Of a DNA stretch of 43,894 nt, positions 32,804 through 43,731 are shown piece by piece. Position numbers and translations under genes: made by a program. Source of the stretch: CAZYYO01 sp964650965. Lineage in GTDB: Bacteria > Bacillota > Clostridia > Lachnospirales > Lachnospiraceae. The stretch covers positions 1 through 43,894 of the forward strand of contig CAZYYO010000013.1 of the NCBI GenBank assembly GCA_964650965.1, given 5' to 3'. Every line of letters starts with the position of its first letter. The stretch's first letter is position 1. The notes under the pieces were generated by a model that saw nothing but the letters and a program-made list of their open reading frames with translations, did no database searches and was not told where the DNA came from.

Positions 32804-34554
32804 ATGATGAATGGATTATTACAGGTGCTGGAAAACAACATACAATTAATTCTTATTGTGCTGTTATTGTTGGTTTTAATTGAGTTTTTCTGTTAAATGT
32901 AAAACGAAGCAGGGGAAACTGGAAGCTGCAGCATACAGACCGGGAGAAGAAGGATTCCTTTTACCATGAGCTGGCAGAGAATAGCCCGAATGTATACATG
33001 ATGATTCGCAAAAGAGATTTAAAGCCTGTCTATATCAGTGATAATATCACAAGAGAATTTGGATTCCAGAAGATAGAGTTGGAAGCCGATATTGTAATTA
33101 TGGAACGGATTGCCGTACACTCCTATGTTCGTACATTTTGGAAAGCATTTCATCAGTGGCAGGAGCAGGGGGAAGAAGGTCATCTGAAATTTGAATTTGA
33201 ATATGCGTTGAATCGTCAGGATCATCCAGTGGAAGATACGCAGTGGGGAGAATTGGATCTGTTTGACACCAGTGACCGTAAATATTACCTAATGATTATT
33301 CGTAATATCACAGACATTCATCAGGAAAAGGAAGCGTTAAAGGGACAAATCGCAGAGGCAGTGAGAGTAGAGCGGTCGAAAACAGCCTTCCTGTCTCAGA
33401 TGTCTCATGAAATACGAACCCCTATGAATGGAATTATTGGCATGATTTCCCTGGCTAAAATGAACTATGGAAAGCCAAAGGTGGTTGAGGATTATTTGGG
33501 ACAGGCGGAGAATCTGTCTAATTTTCTGTTGTCTATTATTAATGATATTTTGGATATGTCCAGAATTGAAAGTGGTAAAATCGAGCTGGAGCATGCAGAG
33601 TTTGACCTGTATGAAATAGCAGGTAAGCTTCAGACCATGTTTGCATCCAATATGGAATCCAAGGGAATTACCTTTCAGCTGTCTATGGAAGATTTCACGA
33701 TACGCAGGGTTGTAGGAGATGAGCTGCGGCTAACCCAGGTGATTACCAATTTCCTATCTAATGCAGGAAAATTCACATCCAAAGGGGGAACCGTTTCTCT
33801 TACCTTTAAGCAACTGCAGATATGGAACCGTAGTATACAGCTGATGATACGGGTCAGGGATACCGGTAAGGGAATGTCTCCGGAATTTTTAAGCCGCATC
33901 TTCAAGCCCTTCGAGCAGGAAAGCACGGGAATTGCAAGAAATTATGGCGGAAGCGGTTTGGGAATGTCTATTGCAGATAATCTCATTCGTCTGATGGATG
34001 GACAGATTGTGGTGGACAGTGAAGAAGGAAAGGGAAGCGATTTCACTGTTTATGTGCAATTACCAATTGCTCAGGGAGAGGTAGAAGCAACGGTGCCCTA
34101 TGCCATATCCTCCATAGAAGAAAGCCAACAGCAGACCCAGGAAGCTGATAGCATCTCCCTGGAAGGCATGCGATTTTTAATGGCAGAAGATAATGAGATT
34201 AATGCCATGGTGGCAACACGTTTATTTGCCAGTCAGAAGGTGGACGTGGAAGTGGCTGTCAATGGATTAGAGGCTGTTCGAATGTTTGAAAGCCGTGAAC
34301 AGGGATATTATGATGGAATTCTTATGGATATTCAGATGCCGGTTATGGACGGATGGGAGGCAACACAGCATATTCGAGAATCAGAGAAGCCCTGGGGAAG
34401 AACCATTCCAATTTTTGCACTTTCTGCAGATGCCTTTGTGGAAGACAAGCGACATTCCAGAGGGGTTGGAATGAATGGTCATATTTCCAAGCCAATTAAT
34501 TTTGAAGAACTGAAGACGATTTTGGGGAGAGAGATACTACAAGATAAGGGATGA
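32804..34554 (+). pseudogene. hybrid sensor histidine kinase, frameshifted after its membrane anchor
   Basis: From ATG 32804 or 32807 (GAGGG at 32796-32800) a short frame encodes a hydrophobic anchor, LQVLENNIQLILIVLLLL and VLIEFF, and stops at 32891-32893. A one-base change in the T5 run at 32885-32889 joins it to the frame that carries the rest: a linker (KLQHTDREKKDSF), a PAS domain (FYHELAENSPN through FDTSDRKYYLMIIRNITD), HisKA with SHEIRTPMNG (phospho-His codon 33406-33408), HATPase with N-box (TNFLSNAGKF), G1 (DTGKGM) and G2 (GGSGLGM), then a receiver domain with AEDNEINAM and acceptor Asp at 34327-34329. Without the repair, translation could only begin inside the PAS domain at 32998, giving 518 residues with no anchor. 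The stop overlaps the start of the LRR gene. Confidence 0.8.
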
Positions 34555-37500
34555 AATATGCTATGAAGAAGTTGATTGCATATCTGACAAAACATGGAAT
34601 ACTTTTTAAGGTCTGCGGAGTTATTACAGCCATCAGTCTGGTAATTGGTGCAGTGGTAACTGGAGCAGGTGGCTTTGGTGCGGGCTTTGACCCTACGTTA
34701 CTTACAGGAGATACCAGCCAGCTGGATGGAATGCCACAGTATGATCATACGATTTTTGGCAGCAGTCAGCAGGATACAGACAGCGGTCTGGAGATGGATC
34801 AGGAAGCACAGGAGGATTATTCCGTCCAGGATGGAGAACAGAAAATACTGGATAATACTGTTTCGGACGGATTGCAGATTGGTGAACTAGGAGAGGATGG
34901 CAGTGGTACAGCAGGTGCTGTGATTGGAAATGATGATTCGGGTATTCATATTTCTGTTCCAGGAGGAGGTAATCTTCCAGGAAATACCGGAACAGGAGAG
35001 AATGGACAAGGCGGAACCCAGGGCGGTGGCAACCAGGGAGGCAGCACCAATTCGGGAACGGAAGAGGAGACAGACCCGGATGCTGGTAAGTATGGGGTAG
35101 ATTATTCCAATCCGGAAAACATCAGCAGTGTGTATCCGTCGGAAGCGGCAGATGAAAGCAAAGGCGTGTATGCTGTTAGCCTGAAGGTTACCAAGGGCTC
35201 CCTTCTTCAGCATTTCTATCAGGGAGAGGCTCCCAGATCTGCAGAAATGAGGGATTATATTACCGTCAGTGCGACCATGAGTGATGGTACAGTGAGAAAT
35301 AATCTTCAATATATGCCAAGCAAAGCATTAGGAGGGGATTATACCGTTGCGTGGAGTGATAATCCTACAAACCAGCAAAATTCTATAGGATATCCTATGG
35401 TAGGAGATGATTACGGGAAGCAGAAGCATACAGCAACCCTGTCCTATCGTGGCGCTACCTGCCGTCTGTCCTATGATATTGTCCACTGGCAGCTGCTTCT
35501 TACTGATTTTTCTGAGGATTTTAGTCAGTATGGAGATGCATATTTTGATGACTTTACCTCTGAATTATATGAGGTAGGCGAGAAAAATGAAGCAAAATCT
35601 CCGGAAGAATCCCCGGTAATAGATTTATCTGATGATGTTTTTGACATGTATAATCGCATTGGTATTCGTACCAGGTTAAACAATGGCGTGGACCCTGAGA
35701 ATATCACCCACTATCAGTATGTGAATCAGACCTATTCCAATCCAGATGATGAATATGATACCACGGCCTATTGTATAGAATTCTTCGGTGGCTGGTCCGA
35801 TGTTAAGGGGACAGATGGACAGTCAACGGGTTCCTTATATTGTATGAAGCGGCCTTCGGACGCTCAGATTGACCGGGATGGGGTTTATTCAGTCACCATG
35901 TATCCTACCTGGAAGAAAAATTCCCAGAAGGATGAGTATATTATTGTGCTAAATGGAGAAGTGGGCCGGATTTGGAACACAGAGCTGATTGGATATCATG
36001 GCACAAGCTCTACCCTGAGGATTCCGGAAGGTGTGCAGACATTGGATTATAATAATCTAATGTATTATTCTGACTGGGAGTCGAATACGAAAATTAAGAA
36101 GCTGGTGCTTCCAGCTTCTCTTACCAACTTTGAGTATCTGGATCCTTTCGCAGGGGTTGTTAATTATTTCCCAAATCTTGAGGAAATTAGCATTGATGCC
36201 AATAATCAGAGATATTTGGATATTGATGGCATCTTATATAACAAGGCAGGAACGGAACTATGTTTGGTTCCTTCAGGCAAAACAAGCATAAACAAATGGT
36301 CAAAGTATGTGAATTCCATTGCAGACTACGCATTCTATGGAACCCATTTTAATGAGGTGACCCTTCCTGAAACCGTTACAGATTTTTATGAATATAGCTT
36401 TCTGGATGCAAGAATTAATACCCTTAAGATTCAGTGCCCTACAGGATTGAGGCTGGCTGACGGTGTATTTGACAGTGATTTGACAGATGATGAGGGCAAT
36501 CCTGTTTTGGGAGTGCAAAATATTGTAATCAATTCAAATAATTTGAATTATATCCAGATGTATCAGTACTTGCCTCAATTATTTGAGTATCTAGACAGCA
36601 GTGATTTATCCAGGCTGGGAATGAACATTGTTGTGCCGGATTCCAATAATGATATGGTGTATCGCTCCATATTGATGCAGCTAGAGAAGAGCATAGATGC
36701 CTATAGCTATAATGATAACAGAGCCTTCTCCATTCTTTCTACGCCTAAGAAGGCACAACAGAAATATTCCCTGAATGCAGAAGGCTCTCTCCTATCTAAG
36801 GATGGAAAGACCCTGGTACGAATATCCAGTCTTCTTACTGGAATTATTACCCTGCCAGACAGTATCCACACCATTTCCGCAGGAGCATTTCTGGGAAGTG
36901 ATGAGATTACCGCAGTCAAAGTCCCTGGCTCAGTGGAAAAAATTGAGGAACGGGCATTTGACGGAGCCAAGGCATTGCAGACCTTGCAAATATTAGGAAG
37001 CCATGTGCTTACCCTGCCATCCTATATGTTTGGTGATACCATACCTGCGGGACTAATGCTTTGCATTAACCGGGAAACGTATGACAGCTATCTGAAAAAA
37101 CAGGCAGAGCAGCTGAATCAGAATTATGGAACCCAGACAGCACAGCAGATTCTCTATCCTGTGGACGGAGAAAGAAACACCTTATTAGAGGATGGCTCCC
37201 TATACTACGATAATTTAGATGGAACCTATGAGCTGGTGCATGCTAATTGTGCACTGAAGGGATACTTTACTCCCAAGGCTGGAACAGCTTCTGTGAGATA
37301 CAGCCTAAGGAAGAAGCTTACTATGTTCATACCTCCAATAAAAATACAGGTTTATATGGTATTGTAGGAAACAATTATCATTTACTACAGGCAAGTATTG
37401 ATTATCAGGGAAAATATGGATTGCTCAGTGGAACCACAGAGATAGAAGACAATGCCTTTCGCAATAGTACGCTGTTGACAGGAGTTTCCGGAGGACGTTC

Positions 37501-38380
37501 TCTTGTGAAGCTGGGAGCATATGCCTTCGCCGGATGTACGTCCCTTCAAGGGGTGGACATTAATAACAGCAATATGAGCAATCCCATGATTCTTGGAGAA
37601 GGAGCATTTATGAACTGCAGCTCCCTGACCACACTGGCTGGACCAAATGCAACCAGCAGCGCCTTAAGCATACCGGCAGCAGCTAGTGAAATTGGTGATA
37701 AATGTTTCCAGGGCTGCAGCTCTATTTCCACGATTTATTGCCGCTACGATAATCTGACGAAAATTGGAGCCTATGCTTTTGCAGGTTGCAGCAATGTGCA
37801 ACAGGTTCGCTTTGGGTCACAGATTAAAGAATTGGGAGAAAGCTGCTTTCAGGATTGTACCAGCGTAACAGAATTAATCGCCTATGACACATTAAAGGAC
37901 GCTTATTATTGTGTCCCCATTAATGTAACTTCCATACCCAAGAACTGCTTCCGTGGATGTACCTCTTTAGGCTTTGTGAGATTTGATAAGGCTGCAGCTA
38001 CAAGTATTGGCGACTATGCATTTGCTGATTGTACCAGCATGGACTATGTCGTATGTTCTACTGCAATCACCAGCCTGGGTCAGGGATGCTTTATGAATTG
38101 TACTGGCATGACAGAGATTGCCTCTTATCGGCCAGGGGATACGGAGCACTTATATGATGCCCTGCCTTATTATCTGTCAGAAGTGCCGGAAAGCTGCTTT
38201 GAAGCCTGTGCACAACTGGATTTGGTGGATATTCCAGAGGCGGTGACCAGTATTGGCAATCGTGCTTTCTATGGCTGTACTTCCTTAAGAACCAGCGGTA
38301 CCATCCAGGATTTGTATGAGATACCGGATACAGTTACCACAAGAGGAACCTTAGGGTTACAAAGGAGAGAAGACAGATGA
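34551..38380 (+). pseudogene. BspA-like leucine-rich repeat surface protein, frameshifted
   Basis: The first frame (34551-37367, 938 residues) has an N-terminal membrane helix (about 17-40), an acidic linker and a Gly/Asn-rich spacer (GGGNLPGNTG and on, about 138-170). A non-repeat domain follows, then BspA-type LRRs (LPDSIHTISAGAFLG, VPGSVEKIEERAFDGAK). The second frame (37247-38380) continues with eight or so cysteine-containing repeats (IGAYAFAGCSNV, IPKNCFRGCTSL, IGNRAFYGCTSL). Translations in the two frames match best if one base (probably a G) is missing at about 37292-37296, giving ASVEIQPKEEAYYVHTS across the join, so this was one protein of about 1,275 residues. It begins at ATG 34551 overlapping the kinase stop (ATGA) and ends overlapping the moxR start. 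Such repeats mediate binding at the cell surface. No sortase tail is seen; anchoring would be by the N-terminal helix. Confidence 0.8.
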
Positions 38381-39318
38381 TAATAGAGAAATCAGAACAG
38401 ATTATTCGAGAGGTTAGCAAGGTGCTGGTGGGAAAGCAGGACGTCATTGAGAAAGTCCTTATGACCATCTATGCAGGAGGACATATTTTATTGGAAGATT
38501 ATCCCGGGGTAGGCAAGACTACTCTGGCATTGGGCTTCTCCCGGGCATTGAATCTGGACTATAAGAGAATACAGTTTACTTCGGATACCATGCCTTCGGA
38601 TATTATGGGCTTTAGTGTATTGAATCAGGATACAGGAAGCTTTGAGTATCGTCCGGGAGCGGTGGATTGTCAGCTGTTTCTAGGAGATGAAATTAACAGA
38701 ACCTCCTCTAAGACACAGGCAGCTCTTCTTGAGGTTATGGAGGAGGGAAGCGTGACGGTGGATGGAGTTACCCATAATATGAAGCGCCCCTTTATCTGTA
38801 TTGCTACACAGAATCCCGTAGGATCGGTAGGAACCCAGCCCTTACCAGATTCTCAGCTGGATCGATTTATGGTTCGCCTCCATATTGGATATCCCAGCAC
38901 AGAGGAACAGATGAGCATTATTTTGCAGCATCAAAACCAGAAGCCAATGGAAGAGGTGAAGGCAGTTGTTACCGCAGATGATCTGATTGAAGTGCAGAAT
39001 TTCCTCTCTACGATAAAGATTGCCCCGGAGGTTTTAAAATATCTTACGCAGCTATGCGAGCTTACCCGAGAGCATCCTTTAGTGGAGCTGGGAGTAAGTC
39101 CCAGAGGAATTCTGGCATTAAGTCAGATGTCCCGTGCCTGTGCCCTATTGCATGAACGAGTGTATGTAATACCGGAGGATGTACAGCAGATTTTCAAGGA
39201 AACCTGTGCGCACCGACTGGTACTAAGACCTCAAGCCAGAATCGAGGGTATTATGGCGGAAGATATTCTGGAACAGATTATGCAGGAGCTGACACCGCCC
39301 AAGTTGGGCAGTCATTGA
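38377..39318 (+). CDS. MoxR family AAA+ ATPase
   Basis: A 313-residue AAA+ ATPase of the MoxR family, thought to act as a chaperone in maturing protein complexes together with a DUF58 (or VWA) protein. Motifs are Walker A YPGVGKTTLA (about 43-52), Walker B LFLGDEINR (about 104-112, followed by TSSKTQAALLEVMEE), sensor 1 CIATQNP, arginine finger region LDRFM and sensor 2 LGVSPRG. AAAGGAG (38359-38365) precedes ATG 38377, inside the end of the LRR gene. It is followed by DUF58 and transglutaminase-like genes, the standard MoxR-DUF58-TgpA order. Confidence 0.94.
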   Translation: MIIEKSEQIIREVSKVLVGKQDVIEKVLMTIYAGGHILLEDYPGVGKTTLALGFSRALNLDYKRIQFTSDTMPSDIMGFSVLNQDTGSFEYRPGAVDCQLFLGDEINRTSSKTQAALLEVMEEGSVTVDGVTHNMKRPFICIATQNPVGSVGTQPLPDSQLDRFMVRLHIGYPSTEEQMSIILQHQNQKPMEEVKAVVTADDLIEVQNFLSTIKIAPEVLKYLTQLCELTREHPLVELGVSPRGILALSQMSRACALLHERVYVIPEDVQQIFKETCAHRLVLRPQARIEGIMAEDILEQIMQELTPPKLGSH

Positions 39319-39364
39319 TGGAGCAAATGACAGAAGGATAAACAAGGTTTTCTAGGAGGAATAC

Positions 39365-40529
39365 ATGAGAAGAAATCGATTGCTTTATTTTCTTATGGTG
39401 CTGGTAATATTAATTGCATATTATATTTCTAATCGTGGAACCTTTCTCATTCTTCTTGGAGTTGTGATAATCTTACCAATGGTGTCTCTGGTACTTTTGT
39501 TATTGTCAGGAGTGGGTATGAAGGTGCAGAGGATGTTGAAAATTGCCTGGTAACTATCAGGAAAATATATGGATTCAGATGGATATTGCAAGGCGTATAC
39601 CATTGGTGGCAGCCAGGTTGCAGGGGAAGATGAAATTGAATAATGCTTTATACCATGAGACGATATATCAAGAAGCATCTTATGATTTGAAGCACAGCAG
39701 GCAGGACAGCTTTCGCCTTCCCTACTATTGCAGTAATTGCGGCAGGACGGAGATACAGTGGGAGCAGCTGTATCTGCAGGATTTACTGGGACTATTTCGA
39801 AAGCCCCTTTCTATACCTAATAGGAATCAATTTGTAGTATATCCCAAGCTATTGCAGATAGAGGTAGAGAAAACAAATCTTCCTAATGCCAGCAGTGTGG
39901 GAGAACAGTATGACCCTTATCGCCGAGGAAGTGATGTGACAGAGGTCTTTGGACTACGTGACTATCAGCCAGGAGATATGATTCATAGTATTCACTGGAA
40001 GCTGTCAGGTAAGCTAGGCAAGCTGGTGATTCGTGAATTTGGTCACCCATCCAATTATGATACCCTTCTATTATATGACACTGGAGTACCCCAGGGGGGA
40101 ACAGATCATTTACAGCAAAATGCAGTGTTAGAGCTTGCGGCTTCCTTAAGCTATGCCTTGCTTCATCTGGGACATATGCATACCATGGCAACCATATCAG
40201 GACATACACTCCATCGCTGGAGTATAGAGCAGGCAGATGGATATGAAGAAATGTTGGGAGAAATGATGGAGCTTCCGGTGGTGGGAGAAAATTCCAATGT
40301 AATGGCTGAGTTTATCCAGGGGTGCTACCAACAGGATTATACCAAGATGATTTATGTAACCACTTCATTTCGTGAACGACAGATACAGGAACTGTCTCGC
40401 TATATGAATATTACCGTGGTGTACATCAGCAGTCATGAAGAGGAAAATCTGCAGCAGGGAATCAACTATCAGGTCATCGCCATTCCGGCGGACACCTTAA
40501 GAGAGAAGCTTCGTGTTGTGGAAATATAG
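39365..40529 (+). pseudogene. DUF58 protein, frameshifted after its two membrane helices
   Basis: The first frame (39365-39553, 62 residues) gives the two N-terminal helices usual in DUF58 proteins (LLYFLMVLVILIAYY, LILLGVVIILPMVSLVLLLL) and ends MLKIAW. The second (39543-40529) starts at PGNYQENIW and carries the remainder: a beta-sandwich segment and the DUF58 core DPYRRGSDVTEVFGLRDYQPGD followed by HSIHWKLSG and LVIREFG, then a VWA-like end. Dropping one A from the four-A run at 39539-39542 joins them as MLKLPGNYQENIW, giving a normal-length protein of about 387 residues. AGGAGG precedes ATG 39365. Without repair, the soluble part would need the TTG at 39543 and would lack its membrane anchor. 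Confidence 0.8.
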
Positions 40530-40543
40530 GCTTGGAGATTAGG

Positions 40544-42817
40544 ATGAATCATACAGAGGCATCGAAAAAGGAGATACAACAAAATAAGATACAGTTCATT
40601 TTGCCAAGACTGGTGCCCTATCTTACTGTGGCAGGTCTTGTCTTAGGATGCTATGGTTTGGCACAGCAAAGCTTTCAGGTGGGGGCAGTGCTTACGGCTT
40701 TATTCCTTTACCAGATGATATGTGTACTGCTTCAGAGCAGGAAAAGGTGGTATCAGGGCTTTCTGTGGGTGGTTAATATCCTGGGGGTTGTGCTGTTGCT
40801 GCTTCAGATACAGCAGATGATACAGGTAATACGATTTCTGGTAAATCAGGTGATTGCCCAGGTAAATCAGGTATACGATCAGGCATGGATGAGCTTATCA
40901 GCAACCGGCTGCAGCCGATGGGATGTGGCACTCTTTTCCTGTATTACAGGGATATTTCTGCTACAGCTGTGGAATGGTATCCTATCCCGTAGAGGTAAGC
41001 TTGGCGTATCTTTTCTTTACATGGTATTACTGTTGGGGTATTCCCTTTTGCCCACACTTTCCAGTGGCAGCGGAGGAATTCTCATACTTCTCAGCTGGAT
41101 TCTATGCTGGCTTGGTACGGAGGAAGAACCCCGTCAGCTGTCCTATGGAAGAATTGGTTTGGGAATATTTGCAGTGATACTGATGTTTGTGCTGTCTTAT
41201 AACATCCCTCAGGATGCATCCAGTGCTAATATAAAGCAGTTACAGCAGAACATGAAGGAGAAGGCTCAGGAATTTCGTTATGGCAGTGATACCCTTCCGG
41301 AAGGAGACCTGACGAAAGCTGCCGAAATCAACCAGGGGGATGAAAAACGTCTTAGCATTTCCTATGATAAGATTGGAGAATTGTATTTAAGAGGCTATGT
41401 GGGAGGAACCTATACAGGAAGCGGATGGATTACTCTTCCCAAGAGTAATTATATACAGGATAACACCAATGGAATGCTGGAGTGGCTTGGCCGGAAGCAT
41501 TTTCAGACAACCACCCAATATTATCAGTATTGTACGGTACAGGACTATGATACCACTACCATGAATCTGAAGGTGACCAATTTAAACAGTAATCGGAAAT
41601 ATGTGTATGCACCCTATGAGCTGTCTCAGGTATCCAATGGCTTACAGCAGCAGAAAATGGACTGGCAATTACAATCCACTGGACTGTTCGGAACCGGAAG
41701 CTATCAGATGCGTGTGGAAACCAGGGGGACAAGCCTGGAATATATGCCCTTGGAGATAGGAAATCAGCAGGAACAAACGGGACAGGCATTCTACCAGGCC
41801 AACCAGGTGTATCAGGCCTTTGTTCAGCAGGCATATACCCAGATTGATGAGGAGTTGAAGGATTATCTGAATACGGTATTTTTCCAGGATGGTGACTGGG
41901 AGAATGCCAGCCTTAGTGAGATATCTGCAAGAATTCGCTTAAAGCTTCAAGAACAGATGACCTATCGGGACAATCCGGTAGCATATGATGGAAGCACAGA
42001 TTTTGTTCACTGGGTTTTAGAGGATGCCCGGGAAGGAAATACAGAATATTATGCAACCATTGCCGCATTGGCATATCGAAGCCAGGGGATTCCTGCACGT
42101 GTAGTAGAGGGATATTATTTGTCTGCCGGTGATGCCAGTGAGAGCATAAAGCAGGGACAGGGCAATATTGTTCTTACCACAAAGAATGCGCATGCATGGC
42201 TGGAAATATACCGGGAACCCATAGGATGGATTCCCATTGAAGTTGCACCAGGCTTCTATTATGCACAGTATACAACCCAGCAGATATTAAATCAGCCACA
42301 AACTACCGTGAGTATCGAAAATGAAGATGACCAGGAACAATTAGAGGGAAGTACGGCAGATACCCTGGATTCAGATGGAAACAAACAGCAGAATACGGAG
42401 ACCACCAGAGACAAAATCCGTCATATTACAGGGGGACTTCTTCTGGTAATTCTGATTCTCACAGCACTATTAATGACCATTCAGATTCAAGGCAGCCTCC
42501 GTCGAAGAAGAGTACTTACCACACAGGACATTTATGACCAGGTTACTGCACTGCTTCACGCAATGAAGCTTCCGGTGAATATGTACTATCCACTGGAAGC
42601 CAGAGCTATGGTGCTAGAAGCGTTCCCCCAGATGCATCCGGAGGAATATGATCGATTTATCACCTTAATTCAGAAGGAAATATTCGGAAAAGAGGAATTA
42701 AAGCCCAATGAACGCCGGTATCTGATGGAGTTTCGTAATCGCCTGGGAGAAGCTGTATTTCGTCGAAGCAGCCTGTGGGCAAGAATACGAATTCACTATA
42801 TTGAGTGTATTATGTAG
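40544..42817 (+). CDS. transglutaminase-like membrane protein (TgpA type) lacking the catalytic Cys
   Basis: A 757-residue membrane protein. About six helices occupy residues 20-220, an extracellular region follows, then a transglutaminase-like core (about 470-575), another helix (about 630-648) and a cytosolic C-terminal domain. In the core, GIPARVVEGYY (about 513-523) and NAHAW (with H550) are conserved. The segment usually written GxCxxYA reads GNTEYYA, placing Thr500 where the catalytic Cys is expected, and the acid position is E566 (IEVAP) rather than Asp. It may be a non-enzymatic fold member. The frame opens at TTG 40532, but GGAG at 40534-40537 favours ATG 40544. It follows MoxR and DUF58 and completes the triad. 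Confidence 0.85.
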   Translation: MNHTEASKKEIQQNKIQFILPRLVPYLTVAGLVLGCYGLAQQSFQVGAVLTALFLYQMICVLLQSRKRWYQGFLWVVNILGVVLLLLQIQQMIQVIRFLVNQVIAQVNQVYDQAWMSLSATGCSRWDVALFSCITGIFLLQLWNGILSRRGKLGVSFLYMVLLLGYSLLPTLSSGSGGILILLSWILCWLGTEEEPRQLSYGRIGLGIFAVILMFVLSYNIPQDASSANIKQLQQNMKEKAQEFRYGSDTLPEGDLTKAAEINQGDEKRLSISYDKIGELYLRGYVGGTYTGSGWITLPKSNYIQDNTNGMLEWLGRKHFQTTTQYYQYCTVQDYDTTTMNLKVTNLNSNRKYVYAPYELSQVSNGLQQQKMDWQLQSTGLFGTGSYQMRVETRGTSLEYMPLEIGNQQEQTGQAFYQANQVYQAFVQQAYTQIDEELKDYLNTVFFQDGDWENASLSEISARIRLKLQEQMTYRDNPVAYDGSTDFVHWVLEDAREGNTEYYATIAALAYRSQGIPARVVEGYYLSAGDASESIKQGQGNIVLTTKNAHAWLEIYREPIGWIPIEVAPGFYYAQYTTQQILNQPQTTVSIENEDDQEQLEGSTADTLDSDGNKQQNTETTRDKIRHITGGLLLVILILTALLMTIQIQGSLRRRRVLTTQDIYDQVTALLHAMKLPVNMYYPLEARAMVLEAFPQMHPEEYDRFITLIQKEIFGKEELKPNERRYLMEFRNRLGEAVFRRSSLWARIRIHYIECIM

Positions 42818-42837
42818 TATTTCAGGGGCAGCAGTAT

Positions 42838-43731
42838 TTAGGAATGAGAGGGCGTATTTCCGGGACTTAGCTGGTAAGCATCCCGGAATTCCTTAGGAGG
42901 AACCCCGAATTCCTTCTTAAATGCACGAAAGAAGCTGGTATAATCCTTAAAACCATAGGATGCAGCGACTTCCTGCAGGGAGCCACCAGACAAAATGGCG
43001 GCTTTACTTGCATGAAGTCGCTTTTTTAATACATATTGATGGGTAGAAATGCCCATATTATCCTTAAAGATATGTGCTATGTGGTATTTACTTACGAAGA
43101 AATGCCGTGCCAGTGTATCAAGACTCAAATCTTCTTCCAAGTGCTCGTTCATATAATCACACAGATTGGTAAATAAATTAGGCTGTGCCGTACTGGTAGC
43201 AGGCTGCTCCCGCTGGTACACAATACGGTTAATGCTTAGCATAAAGCTGGTAATATAGCAGTCAATCATAGGCGTATGAAAGGCAGCCACCCGTTGATTT
43301 TCCTCTATAATTTCTATCATTTTATTAAACAGTATCTGGGCGGTAGAAAAATCTGTAGAAAAATGATGACAGCTAATGCGATCACTATATTCAAAGGAAT
43401 AGAAGATATCCGGACTTGCCTGTTGAAGTCTTGCAAAGTAATCTGGGGATAGCCAAAGCACAATTCTTCGATAGGGCAGAGTATAGTCCTTGAATTCCGG
43501 CTTATGGAATACCCCAGGGGGAATAATGCAGATATCCCCATAGGACAATGGATAATGATTTCGTCCAATCTGATAGGACAGGTTCCCCTCTAAAAACAGG
43601 TAGATTTCATAATAATCATGTCGATGCATTGATACATCCGACAGCACCTTATCCTCATAATAGAAGACCTCATAATCCTCTGTCTGCATATGCTGCCGCT
43701 TATCAAATTGACTGTGATAATGTTTTGCCAT
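42838..43731 (-). CDS. AraC family transcriptional regulator with N-terminal cupin sensor
   Basis: The 297-residue regulator has an N-terminal cupin sensor (about 30-110; HRHDYYEIYLFLEG and PPGVFHKPEF are the two cupin-like motifs) and two helix-turn-helix units at the C-terminus (about 190-285). These include LSLDTLARHFFVSKYHIAHIFK and the second helix pair VAASYGFKDYTSFFRAFKKEFGVPP, the AraC signature. Such proteins usually sense a sugar or other small molecule and activate nearby genes. GGAGGAAG precedes the start. Its target is probably itself or genes beyond the right edge, since the neighbour inside the window is the convergent transglutaminase gene 20 bases away. Confidence 0.92.
   Translation of the reverse strand: MAKHYHSQFDKRQHMQTEDYEVFYYEDKVLSDVSMHRHDYYEIYLFLEGNLSYQIGRNHYPLSYGDICIIPPGVFHKPEFKDYTLPYRRIVLWLSPDYFARLQQASPDIFYSFEYSDRISCHHFSTDFSTAQILFNKMIEIIEENQRVAAFHTPMIDCYITSFMLSINRIVYQREQPATSTAQPNLFTNLCDYMNEHLEEDLSLDTLARHFFVSKYHIAHIFKDNMGISTHQYVLKKRLHASKAAILSGGSLQEVAASYGFKDYTSFFRAFKKEFGVPPKEFRDAYQLSPGNTPSHS

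Noticed and set aside
32885..39542. Phase variation by slippage in the T5 and A4 runs
   Set aside because: The tracts are too short for the usual slipped-strand switching; decay or read error is simpler.
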